From Planctomycetia bacterium (lineage in GTDB: Bacteria; Planctomycetota; Planctomycetia; Pirellulales; Thermoguttaceae), in contig JAUNSJ010000008.1 in assembly GCA_030539295.1 (NCBI GenBank), positions 1-64,000 on the forward strand: a stretch of DNA of 64,000 nucleotides, read 5' to 3'. Positions within the stretch are counted from its first letter, which is position 1. Each line of letters begins with the position of its first letter. This document shows, one piece after another, positions 47,221 to 56,158 of this stretch. Below the pieces are notes generated by a model that was not told the origin of the DNA, did not search any database, and was given only the letters and a program-made list of their open reading frames with translations. The position numbers were made by a program, and so were the translations under genes.

Positions 47221-48243
47221 ATGAAATTACAACTACTGTGTGTGACCGTATTGAGTGTGCTCCTGTCTGGTATAATGTCCTCCGTCGCTGTTGTGGCGGC
47301 GGAGCCTGTCAATATTATTTACGATACTGATATTGGAAATGATGTCGATGACACGATGGCATTGGCCTTACTGCATAACTTTGAGTCGCGTGGCGATTGC
47401 CGGATCCTTGCGATCACGCTGACGAACGAGAGTCCCTATTCGCCAATTTATACACAATTTCTGAATGAATTTTATGGTCATCAGATCCCGATCGGGAAAG
47501 CGACTCATGGCGTTGCCACCGACATTGGCCCACATATGATTCCGACGATGGAAGCCAAAACCAGCGATGGAAGTTCCGTGTTCCCGTGGTTCGATTTCGA
47601 AGCGAAGCGTGAGTTTGAGCCGGCGGTCACTCTTTTGCGTAAAACGCTCGCGGCTGCGAAAGACAACGACGTTGTTGTCGTCCAGGTAGGCTTTTCGTCC
47701 AATTTGGCCGCACTGCTCGACACGCCAGGCGACGATATTTCCCCACTGTCCGGAAAAGAACTCATGGCAAAAAAAGTGAAATTCTGCTCTGTTATGGCCG
47801 GTTCGTTTTCGGATCAGTACAAGGAATGTAACATTATTTTGGATGTTCCCGCGGCGCAAAAGTTTTTTAATGAATGCCCGGTTCCGATTTATGTCAGTGA
47901 GTTCCAGATTGGGGTCCGCGCTACCGTAAATCCGGCCAATATGAATAACGATTACTCCTATTGTCCTAACCATCCGGTGCAAATGGCGTATCACCATCAC
48001 GTAGGTTACGAGAAGGAATACGGGACATGTGACTTGACCAGCGTTCTGTACGCGGTGCGTCCGGACCGGGGTTATTTCGGTATTTCGCCTGCGGGCGTGG
48101 TCCACGTGGCCGATGACGGAGTAACCACCTTTGAAGAGAAAGCCGACGGAAAAACATTTCTGCTTACGATGAACGCGCTCCAGACAGCACGCGTTAGGGA
48201 AGTTTTCGTCTGGCTGTGCAGTGAACCGCCGCAATCGAAGTAA
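47221..48243 (+). CDS. Secreted inosine-uridine-type nucleoside hydrolase, copy 3
   Basis: 340 aa with a signal peptide (LLCVTVLSVLLSGIMSSVAV) and the calcium motif YDTDIGNDVDDTMALALL. The residue before the distal Asp is Cys (GTCDLTSVLYAVRP), where copies 1 and 2 have Trp. The remaining core is shared. GAGGAG lies 6 nt before the ATG. The ribokinase gene starts 86 bases later. Confidence 0.85.
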   Translation: MKLQLLCVTVLSVLLSGIMSSVAVVAAEPVNIIYDTDIGNDVDDTMALALLHNFESRGDCRILAITLTNESPYSPIYTQFLNEFYGHQIPIGKATHGVATDIGPHMIPTMEAKTSDGSSVFPWFDFEAKREFEPAVTLLRKTLAAAKDNDVVVVQVGFSSNLAALLDTPGDDISPLSGKELMAKKVKFCSVMAGSFSDQYKECNIILDVPAAQKFFNECPVPIYVSEFQIGVRATVNPANMNNDYSYCPNHPVQMAYHHHVGYEKEYGTCDLTSVLYAVRPDRGYFGISPAGVVHVADDGVTTFEEKADGKTFLLTMNALQTARVREVFVWLCSEPPQSK

Positions 48244-48329
48244 GAGTCGTTGCGGGTCGCCTGGACAATGGGAACAGGTCCCTTGTCTTCACTTGTATTT
48301 TCGCAAAGTTTATGGAGTTTTGTTGCAGT

Positions 48330-49271
48330 ATGAAGAAGCCAAAAATTGTCGTAATCGGCAGTTCGAATACCGATATGGTCGTAAAGTCCGACCGCATTCC
48401 GGTTCCCGGCGAGACGATAACCGGCGGGTCGTTTCTCCTCGCGCAAGGGGGTAAAGGAGCGAATCAGGCGGTAGCCGCGGCGCGACTTGGGGCCGAGGTC
48501 CTGTTCGTTACGCGCGTGGGAAATGATATGTTCGGGCGAGAAGCCGTCGAGCAGTATCAGCGTGAGGGCATAGATACGTCGTTTATTGAAGTGGACGCGA
48601 CGGCCGCGACAGGTGTGGCCCTGATTCTCGTGGACGCTAAGGGCGAAAATTTAATCTCCGTGGCCTCGGGCGCGAACCATGCCTTGTATCCAGAGCAGAT
48701 CGATCGGGCGAGCGAAGCCATAGGTCAAGCGGATTTGGTCATTCTGCAACTTGAAATTCCGCTGGCGACGGTGGAGTATGCCGTTGCGCTGTGCAATAAG
48801 TTGGGAGTTCCGGTAATATTGGACCCGGCCCCGGCGCCGCGTGTGCCACTTCCCGACTCCGTTCTGAAAGGTATAGCAACAATAAAGCCGAACGAGACGG
48901 AAGCGAGTGCCCTAACCGGTATGCCTGTGACCGATAGTGAATCGGCAGAAAAATCGGCGCAATTCCTACTTGACAAGGGTGCGAAAAGCGTGATAATAAC
49001 ATTGGGAACGCAAGGGGTCTTTGCGATTTCCGCGTGTGGCGAGCGTGCATTTGTGCCGTCGTTTTCGGTGAGTGCGGTCGATTCGACGGCGGCGGGCGAC
49101 TGCTTTAGTGCGGCCTATGCCGTCGCAACGGTGCAGGGGCATTCGTTATCAGACGCAATTCGTTTCGCCGCGGCCGCCGCTGCCATTTCCGTTACGCGAA
49201 TCGGAGCGCAAGGGTCGCTGCCAACGCTCGCGGAAGTGAACGAGTTCCTTACGCAGCATTCCGCGTTTTGA
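48330..49271 (+). CDS. rbsK: Ribokinase (PfkB family)
   Basis: A 313-aa cytoplasmic kinase that converts ribose to ribose 5-phosphate. Signatures are VIGSSNTDMVV, the ribose-binding GGKGANQAVAAARLGA, LDPAPAPRVPLP, IKPNETEA, and the PfkB end motif DSTAAGDCFSAA (catalytic Asp; the usual GAGD reads AAGD). I chose ATG 48330 (MKKPKIVV) over 48312, since it gives the usual N-terminus. It follows the nucleoside hydrolases and would use the ribose they release. Confidence 0.88.
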   Translation: MKKPKIVVIGSSNTDMVVKSDRIPVPGETITGGSFLLAQGGKGANQAVAAARLGAEVLFVTRVGNDMFGREAVEQYQREGIDTSFIEVDATAATGVALILVDAKGENLISVASGANHALYPEQIDRASEAIGQADLVILQLEIPLATVEYAVALCNKLGVPVILDPAPAPRVPLPDSVLKGIATIKPNETEASALTGMPVTDSESAEKSAQFLLDKGAKSVIITLGTQGVFAISACGERAFVPSFSVSAVDSTAAGDCFSAAYAVATVQGHSLSDAIRFAAAAAAISVTRIGAQGSLPTLAEVNEFLTQHSAF

Positions 49272-49290
49272 CCGATGACGTCATTTAACT

Positions 49291-49320
49291 CGCCGGTCAT
49301 TTTTTGTGCCGGCGTTTTTT
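49291..49320 (+). terminator. Rho-independent terminator after ribokinase
   Basis: Stem CGCCGG (49291-49296) with CCGGCG (49309-49314), followed by six T. It closes the nucleoside island. The palindrome ATGACGTCAT lies just upstream, near 49275. Confidence 0.8.
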
Positions 49321-49382
49321 ATGCGCCGGACTTCCTGTGTCGCGACGAAATCACTGTTACCTGTTTGGAAGGATAAAATTTT

Positions 49383-50255
49383 ATGAAATGTTTTCAATGG
49401 TTCACCTGTCTGGTAGTTGCACTTGCACTCTCCTGTTGCTCTCTCGCCTTGGCGGCTGACGCGGCGAACGAAGTCATTAATATTTGGCCGGACGGCGCGG
49501 CTGTAACATCAACGGAAACGGAACAAGTTGCTGTTAACCTTTATGTTTTTCTTCCGGACGCAGATAAGGCCACGGGCCAGGGCGTGATTATTTGTCCGGG
49601 CGGCGGCTACTCGGGCCTCTGTATAGAGCCGGAAGGATATGGGATAGCGAAGTGGCTGAACGCGCATGGCATTGCTGGTTTTGTGCTGGAATATCGTCTT
49701 CCGCATGGTCGGCCTTACGTTCCGCTGAACGACGCGGCCCGGGCAATTCGCACGGTTCGCAGTGGCGCGCAACGTTTTCAGGTGAACGAAAACAAAATCG
49801 GCATTATAGGCTTTTCGGCAGGTGGCCATTTGGCGTCCACCGCCGCGACTCATTTCGACGCAGGTGACCCGAACGCTACGGACCCCGTCGAACGCGTTTC
49901 TTCCCGCCCCGATTTCGCCATACTCATCTATCCTGTCGTGACCTTCGGCGAACATACGCACAGCGGCACGCAAAAAAATCTGCTGGGTGAACTGTCAACT
50001 CCCGAATTGATTGAGTATTTCTCCAACGAAAAGCAGGTCGACGAACAGACGCCGCCAACGTTCCTGGCCCACGCTGTTGACGATGGCGTCGTGCCGATCG
50101 CCAATTCCCTGAATTATGTAGAAGCCATGAAGAAATTTTCGCGACCGGTCAAATGGGTGGAGCTACCCAATGGCAACCACGGACTTAATGGCTATAAAGG
50201 CGCGAGTTGGGACCGCTGGCAAAGTGAGTGTATCGACTGGCTTAAGAGTCTGTGA
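49383..50255 (+). CDS. Secreted alpha/beta hydrolase, acetyl-esterase-like
   Basis: A 290-aa exported serine hydrolase. The signal peptide is CLVVALALSCCSLALA. The oxyanion region is VIICPGGGYSGL, the nucleophile lies in GFSAGGHLAS, the acid Asp probably in HAVDDGVVP, and the catalytic His in LPNGNHGL. The set matches esterases acting on acetylated sugars or xylan side chains; lipase-like activity is an alternative. It stands alone between two terminators. Confidence 0.8.
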   Translation: MKCFQWFTCLVVALALSCCSLALAADAANEVINIWPDGAAVTSTETEQVAVNLYVFLPDADKATGQGVIICPGGGYSGLCIEPEGYGIAKWLNAHGIAGFVLEYRLPHGRPYVPLNDAARAIRTVRSGAQRFQVNENKIGIIGFSAGGHLASTAATHFDAGDPNATDPVERVSSRPDFAILIYPVVTFGEHTHSGTQKNLLGELSTPELIEYFSNEKQVDEQTPPTFLAHAVDDGVVPIANSLNYVEAMKKFSRPVKWVELPNGNHGLNGYKGASWDRWQSECIDWLKSL

Positions 50256-50295
50256 CTTTCCATACAATAAAACAGAATTAAAGAAGAGCGGATAA

Positions 50296-50331
50296 AAAAG
50301 AACGCTGACCCGAAAAGATCAGCGTTCTTTT
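50296..50331. terminator. Bidirectional terminator between convergent genes
   Basis: A perfect 13-bp stem (50296-50308 with 50319-50331) has A on the left arm and T on the right, so it can serve both the rightward esterase and the leftward isomerase gene. Confidence 0.85.
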
Positions 50332-50354
50332 AATTTTATAGAATCGCGAGACGA

Positions 50355-52256
50355 TCAATTGCCTTGCGGGGCCGGGGCGGGAGCCGGGACCATGGTCTTC
50401 GTCGCCGGCTGAAGATTTTGACCTGTCAGATAGTTGTTGACAACAGACCGCTTGAGCAAACCGTCGAAATATTCGCCTACGGCCACGGCGCCTTTCTTGC
50501 GTTTCAGGTCAGCTACAATGGAGTCCTTGACCTGCTCCAAGGTAACTTCCTTTGCCGGATTAATTCCTTTACAATAAAGTATAATAAAGGTTTCGCGGTC
50601 GGCCTGGACTATGCTGGAAAGCTCGCCTGGCTTTAAGGCAAAGGCTTCTTCCTCCACTTTCGGAAACCCACCGTTTTTGATAATGGGCGGAATCTGGCCG
50701 CGAAGTTGTTTGCTGCCAGGCTCAACAGAATATTCCGTGGCCAGTTCACCAAAAACTTCCTCCAGTGGTCGATTCTCTTTTTGTGGAATGGTCCGTGCTT
50801 TCTGCCAGACTTCCTGGGCCCGGCGCTGCTCCTTGAGCACGATGGCGAGACAATCGATCGAAGGTCCGAAATTCGCTTCGAAACTCTTTTGTATATCTTC
50901 CTCGGTAACATTAACCATACTGTCGGAAAGTTTTTTCAAGGCGACTCCCGGCCAGACAATCGTATTGCGGTAGGACTCTTCCGGCACGCCATATTTCGCC
51001 AGTTCCTGCTTCATGTACTCCTTGATATTAGGCGAGCCGTCTTCCAGTGGCATAAGCGTCTCGGCAGCGCGAATCCAAATCTCCGTGTCTATGTCACTTT
51101 TGGTTACTTCAATTTGAACCTTTTTAAGCTCCTGACCAAGCAGTTTCATGGAAATGAGCGTTTCCAAATCCTGTCGGGAATACAAATGGAGAGACATTTC
51201 CACAACCGCGGCCAGGTAAACCGGCTGACCGTTTACCGTAGCGGCAAGATTGGGATATTGCTTGCGCAGGTCTGGATTGGCCAGAATGTTTTCCACTTTC
51301 GCTTCTTTGCCAAGCTGTTCGAACAGCATTGCGGCGGAACTCTTGAGCTTATCGCCCTTGGCTTCCATTTCAATTTGGGATTTAACAGCGTCAATTTTAT
51401 CGTGCGGGACGATAGAGTCGTAGCGGTTCTCGCATTTAAAAATAAAGAATTGATTCTGCGGGCCGTAGGGTCCTATTACATTGGAAATGGAACCAGGCTC
51501 AAGAGCAAAGAGAATGTTTTCTATTTCCGGGTCCGGGAAAGTATAGCGGAAGACAGGTTGCATGCGGCCCTTATTGGAAGCGGTAACAATATCTTTCGAT
51601 TCATTTTTTGCAACGTCACCAAAAGAATCCGGGTCAGCCGTAACGGCGGCATGAATGCGATCCGCTTCTTCTTTCGTATCGGAAAGAATCATCCGCAAGC
51701 CAAGCGAAGGTCCATATTTCGATAGATATTTCTTTTCAATTTCTTCGGGTGAAACCTGAATCTGGTCGGCCACAAGCGATTCAAGAGCCAAACGCGGCCA
51801 AACGACTTCTTCCGCGTATTGCTTCTGGTCCATATTGCTGTCCTGTTGAACAACGGCGAGAAATTGCTGCCGATCCAAATTAAAACTTTTTGCAATGCGG
51901 TCCATTTCCTGTTCCACCTGCTCTCGCGTGACAACAATGTTCTTTCGCTTGCATTCGGCGAGAATCAAGGCGCGATTAAGGATACGCTGAAGAACCTCTT
52001 GACCATGTGAACGAATCGTTTCGGCAACGAGGTCGTCGCGGGTAATCTTTTCCCCGTTAACTTCAGCACAGATTTCGGGCCAGGCGGCTACTGCAGGCTG
52101 ACTTACCGGATTATTATCAGCGACCTGTCCCACAACTGTTCCGGCAGGGCTGGGTGCCGATCCCTGCTGCGCGTACAATGGTGTCATCGCCAGGGTCAGA
52201 CTTATAATCATGCATGTGATTACTTCCCAATACAATCTTCGTGTTTGCTTTTTCAT
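50355..52256 (-). CDS. SurA-like periplasmic chaperone with parvulin-type isomerase domains
   Basis: A 633-aa exported protein (signal VITCMIISLTLAMTPLYAQ). It consists of two successive SurA-N/parvulin-like halves: CAEVNGEKITRDDLVAE...FPDPEIENILFALEPGSIS, then LAATVNGQPVYLAAVVEM...FPKVEEEAFALKPGELSSIV. The parvulin core elements FGDVA and FALEPG/FALKPG are recognisable, but active-site His residues look incomplete, so chaperone activity may dominate. The end is Ala/Pro-rich. It probably helps fold outer-membrane proteins. AAGGA precedes the ATG. It lies 143 bases after smc. Confidence 0.75.
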   Translation of the reverse strand: MKKQTRRLYWEVITCMIISLTLAMTPLYAQQGSAPSPAGTVVGQVADNNPVSQPAVAAWPEICAEVNGEKITRDDLVAETIRSHGQEVLQRILNRALILAECKRKNIVVTREQVEQEMDRIAKSFNLDRQQFLAVVQQDSNMDQKQYAEEVVWPRLALESLVADQIQVSPEEIEKKYLSKYGPSLGLRMILSDTKEEADRIHAAVTADPDSFGDVAKNESKDIVTASNKGRMQPVFRYTFPDPEIENILFALEPGSISNVIGPYGPQNQFFIFKCENRYDSIVPHDKIDAVKSQIEMEAKGDKLKSSAAMLFEQLGKEAKVENILANPDLRKQYPNLAATVNGQPVYLAAVVEMSLHLYSRQDLETLISMKLLGQELKKVQIEVTKSDIDTEIWIRAAETLMPLEDGSPNIKEYMKQELAKYGVPEESYRNTIVWPGVALKKLSDSMVNVTEEDIQKSFEANFGPSIDCLAIVLKEQRRAQEVWQKARTIPQKENRPLEEVFGELATEYSVEPGSKQLRGQIPPIIKNGGFPKVEEEAFALKPGELSSIVQADRETFIILYCKGINPAKEVTLEQVKDSIVADLKRKKGAVAVGEYFDGLLKRSVVNNYLTGQNLQPATKTMVPAPAPAPQGN

Positions 52257-52399
52257 TGGTATTATCCTTTTATCAAAACGGAATGTTTCTCTCGTCCATC
52301 ACGATCCCATAACCGCAATGTAAGCCAGAGAAAGTCCGTCCCAACATAAAGTTTAGTGTTAACTGTTAGTTACTCCGTAATGTATTTTACGCAAATGTG

Positions 52400-55300
52400 T
52401 CACGCAACGCCCTCTGCTGGTCGCGACGCATGGGAATCGGAATCCCCTTTGCGTATAAGTATTTCACCATTCTCGCCCACCTGGTCAAACTGCACGCCAA
52501 TCAACTTGGAGACCCCTGAATCTTCCATGGTGACACCATAAAGCACTTTGGCAACGGTCATGGTTTTTTTCGAATGTGTAATAATTAAAAATTGTGTATC
52601 CAATTGTAATTTTTCAACGACCTTGATAAAGCGGCCGACATTTCCTTCATCCAGCGCGGCATCGACTTCGTCCAAAATACACACCGGGTTATGCCGGTAA
52701 CGAAAAATGGCGAGCAGAAACGCAACACAGGTTAGGGTCTTCTCTCCACCAGAGAGCAACATAACGCTCTTGAGTTCCTTTCCAGGCGGTCGCACAACAA
52801 TATCGACGCCGCTTTCCAAAGGTGAGTCTGGCGATTCCAGCAAGAGGTCCGCATGCCCGCCGCCAAACAACTGCTGAAAGATTTCGGCGAAATAAATCTT
52901 AACACTGTCGAAGGCGTCTTCAAACAACTTTTGTGTATATTGGTCAATTCGCTCAATTGTCTTCTGCAGGGAACGCTTCGAAGCGAGAATATCATTGTAT
53001 CGGCGAAAATAATTTTCGTATCGCTCTTCCAGTTCTTCCAGAGTCTCCAGGGCCGCCAAATTTACATTTCCCAATTGTTGCAATTTTGTCTTTAGAGACT
53101 CAATCTCTTTTTGATGTTCAGGAAGCAGGGCAATACGTTGCTGCAGGTATGTGTCGTCTGACATATCCTTGCTGTGAATCGTTTTGTCGTTGTCTGCTGT
53201 CGTGGCATTTTCGTCTTCTGGTGGTCCGGCCTGCGAGGAATCGCACTCCTGGAGAAAATGACGGACCGCGGCACTGTCTTCTCCAATCTCAATACCGAAA
53301 TCTTCACGAGCACGGGCAACAAGAGTCTTTTGTTCCTGTGTAATACGTTCGAGCTCAATTTGCTGTAAATGAAGCTCCTCGCGATTTTTTGCAAGTTCCG
53401 ACTGCGTTTTTTTGAGTTTAGCCGTTAATCGGTTGCGCAGAGCCATACGTTTTGCGCGAGATTGACTTACTTGCACTAATTCGGTATTCGTCCGTTCTTT
53501 TTGAACGTACAGGGAGGCCAGTCCGGACTGAATTCGTAGCACAGTTAATTCAGCCTGGTCGCGTCGTGATTTCAGCGCGACAAAGCGCGCGCTATGCTCA
53601 AGGAGCAGATGGTTACGTTCATCCAAACTGTCACGATATTGTTTTTTTCTTGCCGAAAGGAAGTCAATTCGCTCTTCGTTTTTGGCCAGTTCGATTTTTA
53701 GATTGGTCGTTTTTTGCGATTGCTCCTTACGCAGGTTCAGCATGGATGCCAGATTCTCCTGCAATAGACGTAACTTGGCGTCGAGCGAGGAGACGGTTTC
53801 TTCGAATTGCAATTTCTCCGCTTCAATTTCATTCCGTTCGTTCAGGAGTTTCTCCTGTTCCGATGTAAGGTCGCGGATTTCCGTTTCGATTCGTGCCCGT
53901 ACATTCTGTGCATGTAAGTCGCTTTGCCGTGTTTCCGACTGTTTGAGCCGAAGTTTTTCAAGGTCGTTCATGGCCTTTTGATAATCGGCAGACGCGGTTT
54001 CCAAGTCGGATTCATCTTGTTTTGTGCGACTTTCGAGCAGTTCGACGGAAATTTCCTTCTCCGCGAGAATCTGGTCGAGGTGCGATAATTGTTCGGTGAG
54101 AGTACGCAGTTCACTTCGGCGTGAAATGAGGCCTTGGACCCCGTGCACCGGACCGACCTTGAGTGTGCCGTCTCCTCCGAGGCATTCGCCGGCGAGTGTT
54201 AAAAAATTAGTATGTCCGTCACTTTCACGATAAAGCGATTTGGCGCACGACATGGATTCGACAATCCAGGTACGAGCCAGAAGACGTTTGACAATATTTT
54301 CGAATTGCGGTTGCGTTTCAACGAACTGGTCCGCGCGACCGAGCACACCAGGACGATTGTCGTAACGTTTTAGTCGGGAATTTCCAAAACTGTTCGCCGT
54401 ATCAATCCACATAAACTCGACACGCCCGGCAAAGTTCTGTGAATTATTTTCAATATAACGAATCAATTCGGGTTCGGGAGAGATGACAATGTACTGCGCA
54501 GCCTGTCCGAGCGCCAATTCGATCAAACCGGCGGCTTCCTCTTCCACGTGAATTAAATCTGCAACGGTACCATGTGCGAATCGAAAAGGACTTTCCGGAC
54601 TTGACATATTTGCAAGGACGTCACGCACACCCGGACTCAGTCCGTCATGCTTCTTAACCAGGTCCTGTAAAATGGAGACGCGTTCGACAATTCGGCTCTG
54701 TCGCAAGCGGAGTTCTGACAGTTCCTGCCGCGACGTCTTGAGTTCCTCCAAATGTCCTTTCCGATTTTCTGAAAGCGAATCGAGTCGTTCTTTTCGGCTT
54801 CGTGCCCGTTGCGAGAGTTCATCGAAAATATCTTCCAACTCACTGCATCGTTCGGCGATTTTCATTGCCTGTTGGTGCGATTCATTGCGACTTTTTATTT
54901 TATCGGCGATGGAAGATTCCAGTTTGGCCAGTCGGGCGTCGACTCCGGAAAACTCACCGGCAAGCCGGCTTATCGCAACGTTCTGCTGTTGAAGGTCGCG
55001 GCGCACGCTTCCCTCTTCCGACTCCAGTTGCTGCACTTGTCGCGATAGATTTTCCAGCTCGTCATTACTGGCGGAAAAACTGTTAGAGACTTCACGGCGT
55101 TTCTTTTCGGCCAGAAAAATTTCATCATCGGTCTGACGCATAAGGTCTTCCGCGTCACCGTTGCGGACATTCAGCTTAAGGAGCTGATGGCCATGCTCCA
55201 TAATTTCGCGTTCGAGAGTTTCCACCTGATTCATTTGGAAATCGCGTGCGGATTCATCGGCGGCGATTTTTTCCCGTATGGAAGTCATTTCATTTTCCAG

Positions 55301-56152
55301 ACGGCGATGCGACTCTTCATTCTTTTCAAGCGTTTGCGACAGTTCGGCGAGTTCCACTTCACTGGCGTGTGCTTCGGTAGCGAGTAATTCTTCCGTGGCC
55401 CGGCACTGATTGAACCGCTTCTGAATTTCATTGACACGCTGCTGATTTCCGAGCCAGGCAATAATATTGGCTTCAGATCGCAGTTCCGTCAGACGCTGCG
55501 TATACTGCCGGTAATGTTGTGCTTTTCCTGCTTGTGATTTTGTGCTGCGCAGTTGGCTTTCAACGTCGTTAACAATATCCTTTATGCGAACGAGGTTTTG
55601 CTCAATATGCTCCAGACGGCGTTGTGTGAGTTGTTTGTTTGAGGCATAGACCGCGGTTCCGGCTGCCTCTTCTATAATGGTGCGCCGCTGAAGGGCCGAA
55701 CTCATCAGGAGAGATTCGACTCGTCCCTGTTCTATGATACTGTATGCCTGAAGGCCCAGTCCGGTTCCGCACAGAATATCGCGAATGTCGCGCAGACGGC
55801 TTGCCTGGCGATTGACCAGATATTCCGATTCGCCACTGCGATAGACGCGTCGCGTTATGTGGACTTCACTGGCGTCGGTTGCAAAAATCTTTTTACTGTT
55901 ATCGAACGTTAAGGTAACTTCGGCGCAGTTCATGGGCTGTCGCGATGCGGACCCGTTAAAAATAACGTCGGTCATTTCCTTACCGCGAAGCTTCTTCACA
56001 CTCTGTTCGCCCAGAACCCACTTAATCGCATCGACGATATTCGATTTACCCGAGCCGTTTGGTCCGACCAGCGCGGAGATTCCCTCCGTAAACACCATCC
56101 TGGTCGGATCGGCGAAGCTCTTAAATCCGGATATCTCAATCGATTTCAACAT
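52400..56152 (-). CDS. smc: Chromosome segregation ATPase SMC
   Basis: 1,250 aa, slightly above the usual length of about 1,180. The N-terminal ATPase half has FKSFADP and Walker A GPNGSGKSN (about 31-39) with IKWVLGEQ. Long coiled coils flank a hinge (about 510-680). The C-terminal half has the signature LSGGEKTL and Walker B VCILDEVDAALDEGN. It compacts and separates chromosomes as the condensin core; ScpA/ScpB are not in the window. The gene starts 6 bases after the FlgI-like gene stop codon, so they share an operon. Confidence 0.96.
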   Translation of the reverse strand: MLKSIEISGFKSFADPTRMVFTEGISALVGPNGSGKSNIVDAIKWVLGEQSVKKLRGKEMTDVIFNGSASRQPMNCAEVTLTFDNSKKIFATDASEVHITRRVYRSGESEYLVNRQASRLRDIRDILCGTGLGLQAYSIIEQGRVESLLMSSALQRRTIIEEAAGTAVYASNKQLTQRRLEHIEQNLVRIKDIVNDVESQLRSTKSQAGKAQHYRQYTQRLTELRSEANIIAWLGNQQRVNEIQKRFNQCRATEELLATEAHASEVELAELSQTLEKNEESHRRLENEMTSIREKIAADESARDFQMNQVETLEREIMEHGHQLLKLNVRNGDAEDLMRQTDDEIFLAEKKRREVSNSFSASNDELENLSRQVQQLESEEGSVRRDLQQQNVAISRLAGEFSGVDARLAKLESSIADKIKSRNESHQQAMKIAERCSELEDIFDELSQRARSRKERLDSLSENRKGHLEELKTSRQELSELRLRQSRIVERVSILQDLVKKHDGLSPGVRDVLANMSSPESPFRFAHGTVADLIHVEEEAAGLIELALGQAAQYIVISPEPELIRYIENNSQNFAGRVEFMWIDTANSFGNSRLKRYDNRPGVLGRADQFVETQPQFENIVKRLLARTWIVESMSCAKSLYRESDGHTNFLTLAGECLGGDGTLKVGPVHGVQGLISRRSELRTLTEQLSHLDQILAEKEISVELLESRTKQDESDLETASADYQKAMNDLEKLRLKQSETRQSDLHAQNVRARIETEIRDLTSEQEKLLNERNEIEAEKLQFEETVSSLDAKLRLLQENLASMLNLRKEQSQKTTNLKIELAKNEERIDFLSARKKQYRDSLDERNHLLLEHSARFVALKSRRDQAELTVLRIQSGLASLYVQKERTNTELVQVSQSRAKRMALRNRLTAKLKKTQSELAKNREELHLQQIELERITQEQKTLVARAREDFGIEIGEDSAAVRHFLQECDSSQAGPPEDENATTADNDKTIHSKDMSDDTYLQQRIALLPEHQKEIESLKTKLQQLGNVNLAALETLEELEERYENYFRRYNDILASKRSLQKTIERIDQYTQKLFEDAFDSVKIYFAEIFQQLFGGGHADLLLESPDSPLESGVDIVVRPPGKELKSVMLLSGGEKTLTCVAFLLAIFRYRHNPVCILDEVDAALDEGNVGRFIKVVEKLQLDTQFLIITHSKKTMTVAKVLYGVTMEDSGVSKLIGVQFDQVGENGEILIRKGDSDSHASRPAEGVA

Positions 56153-56158
56153 GGAAAT

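Larger units (their letters stand above)
44786..48243 (+). repeat. Triplicated 1.17-kb tandem unit
   Basis: Each unit starts within the last codons of the permease gene (GLIIWTKL or its relic GLIIKTKL), continues with the spacer CCCGCCTTTAACCA...TTCACAAAA, a GAGGAG site and one nucleoside hydrolase gene. The period, measured between the TAA codons at 44812, 45986 and 47159, is 1,174 and 1,173 bases. The copies are clearly diverged, so the duplication is not recent. Confidence 0.85.
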
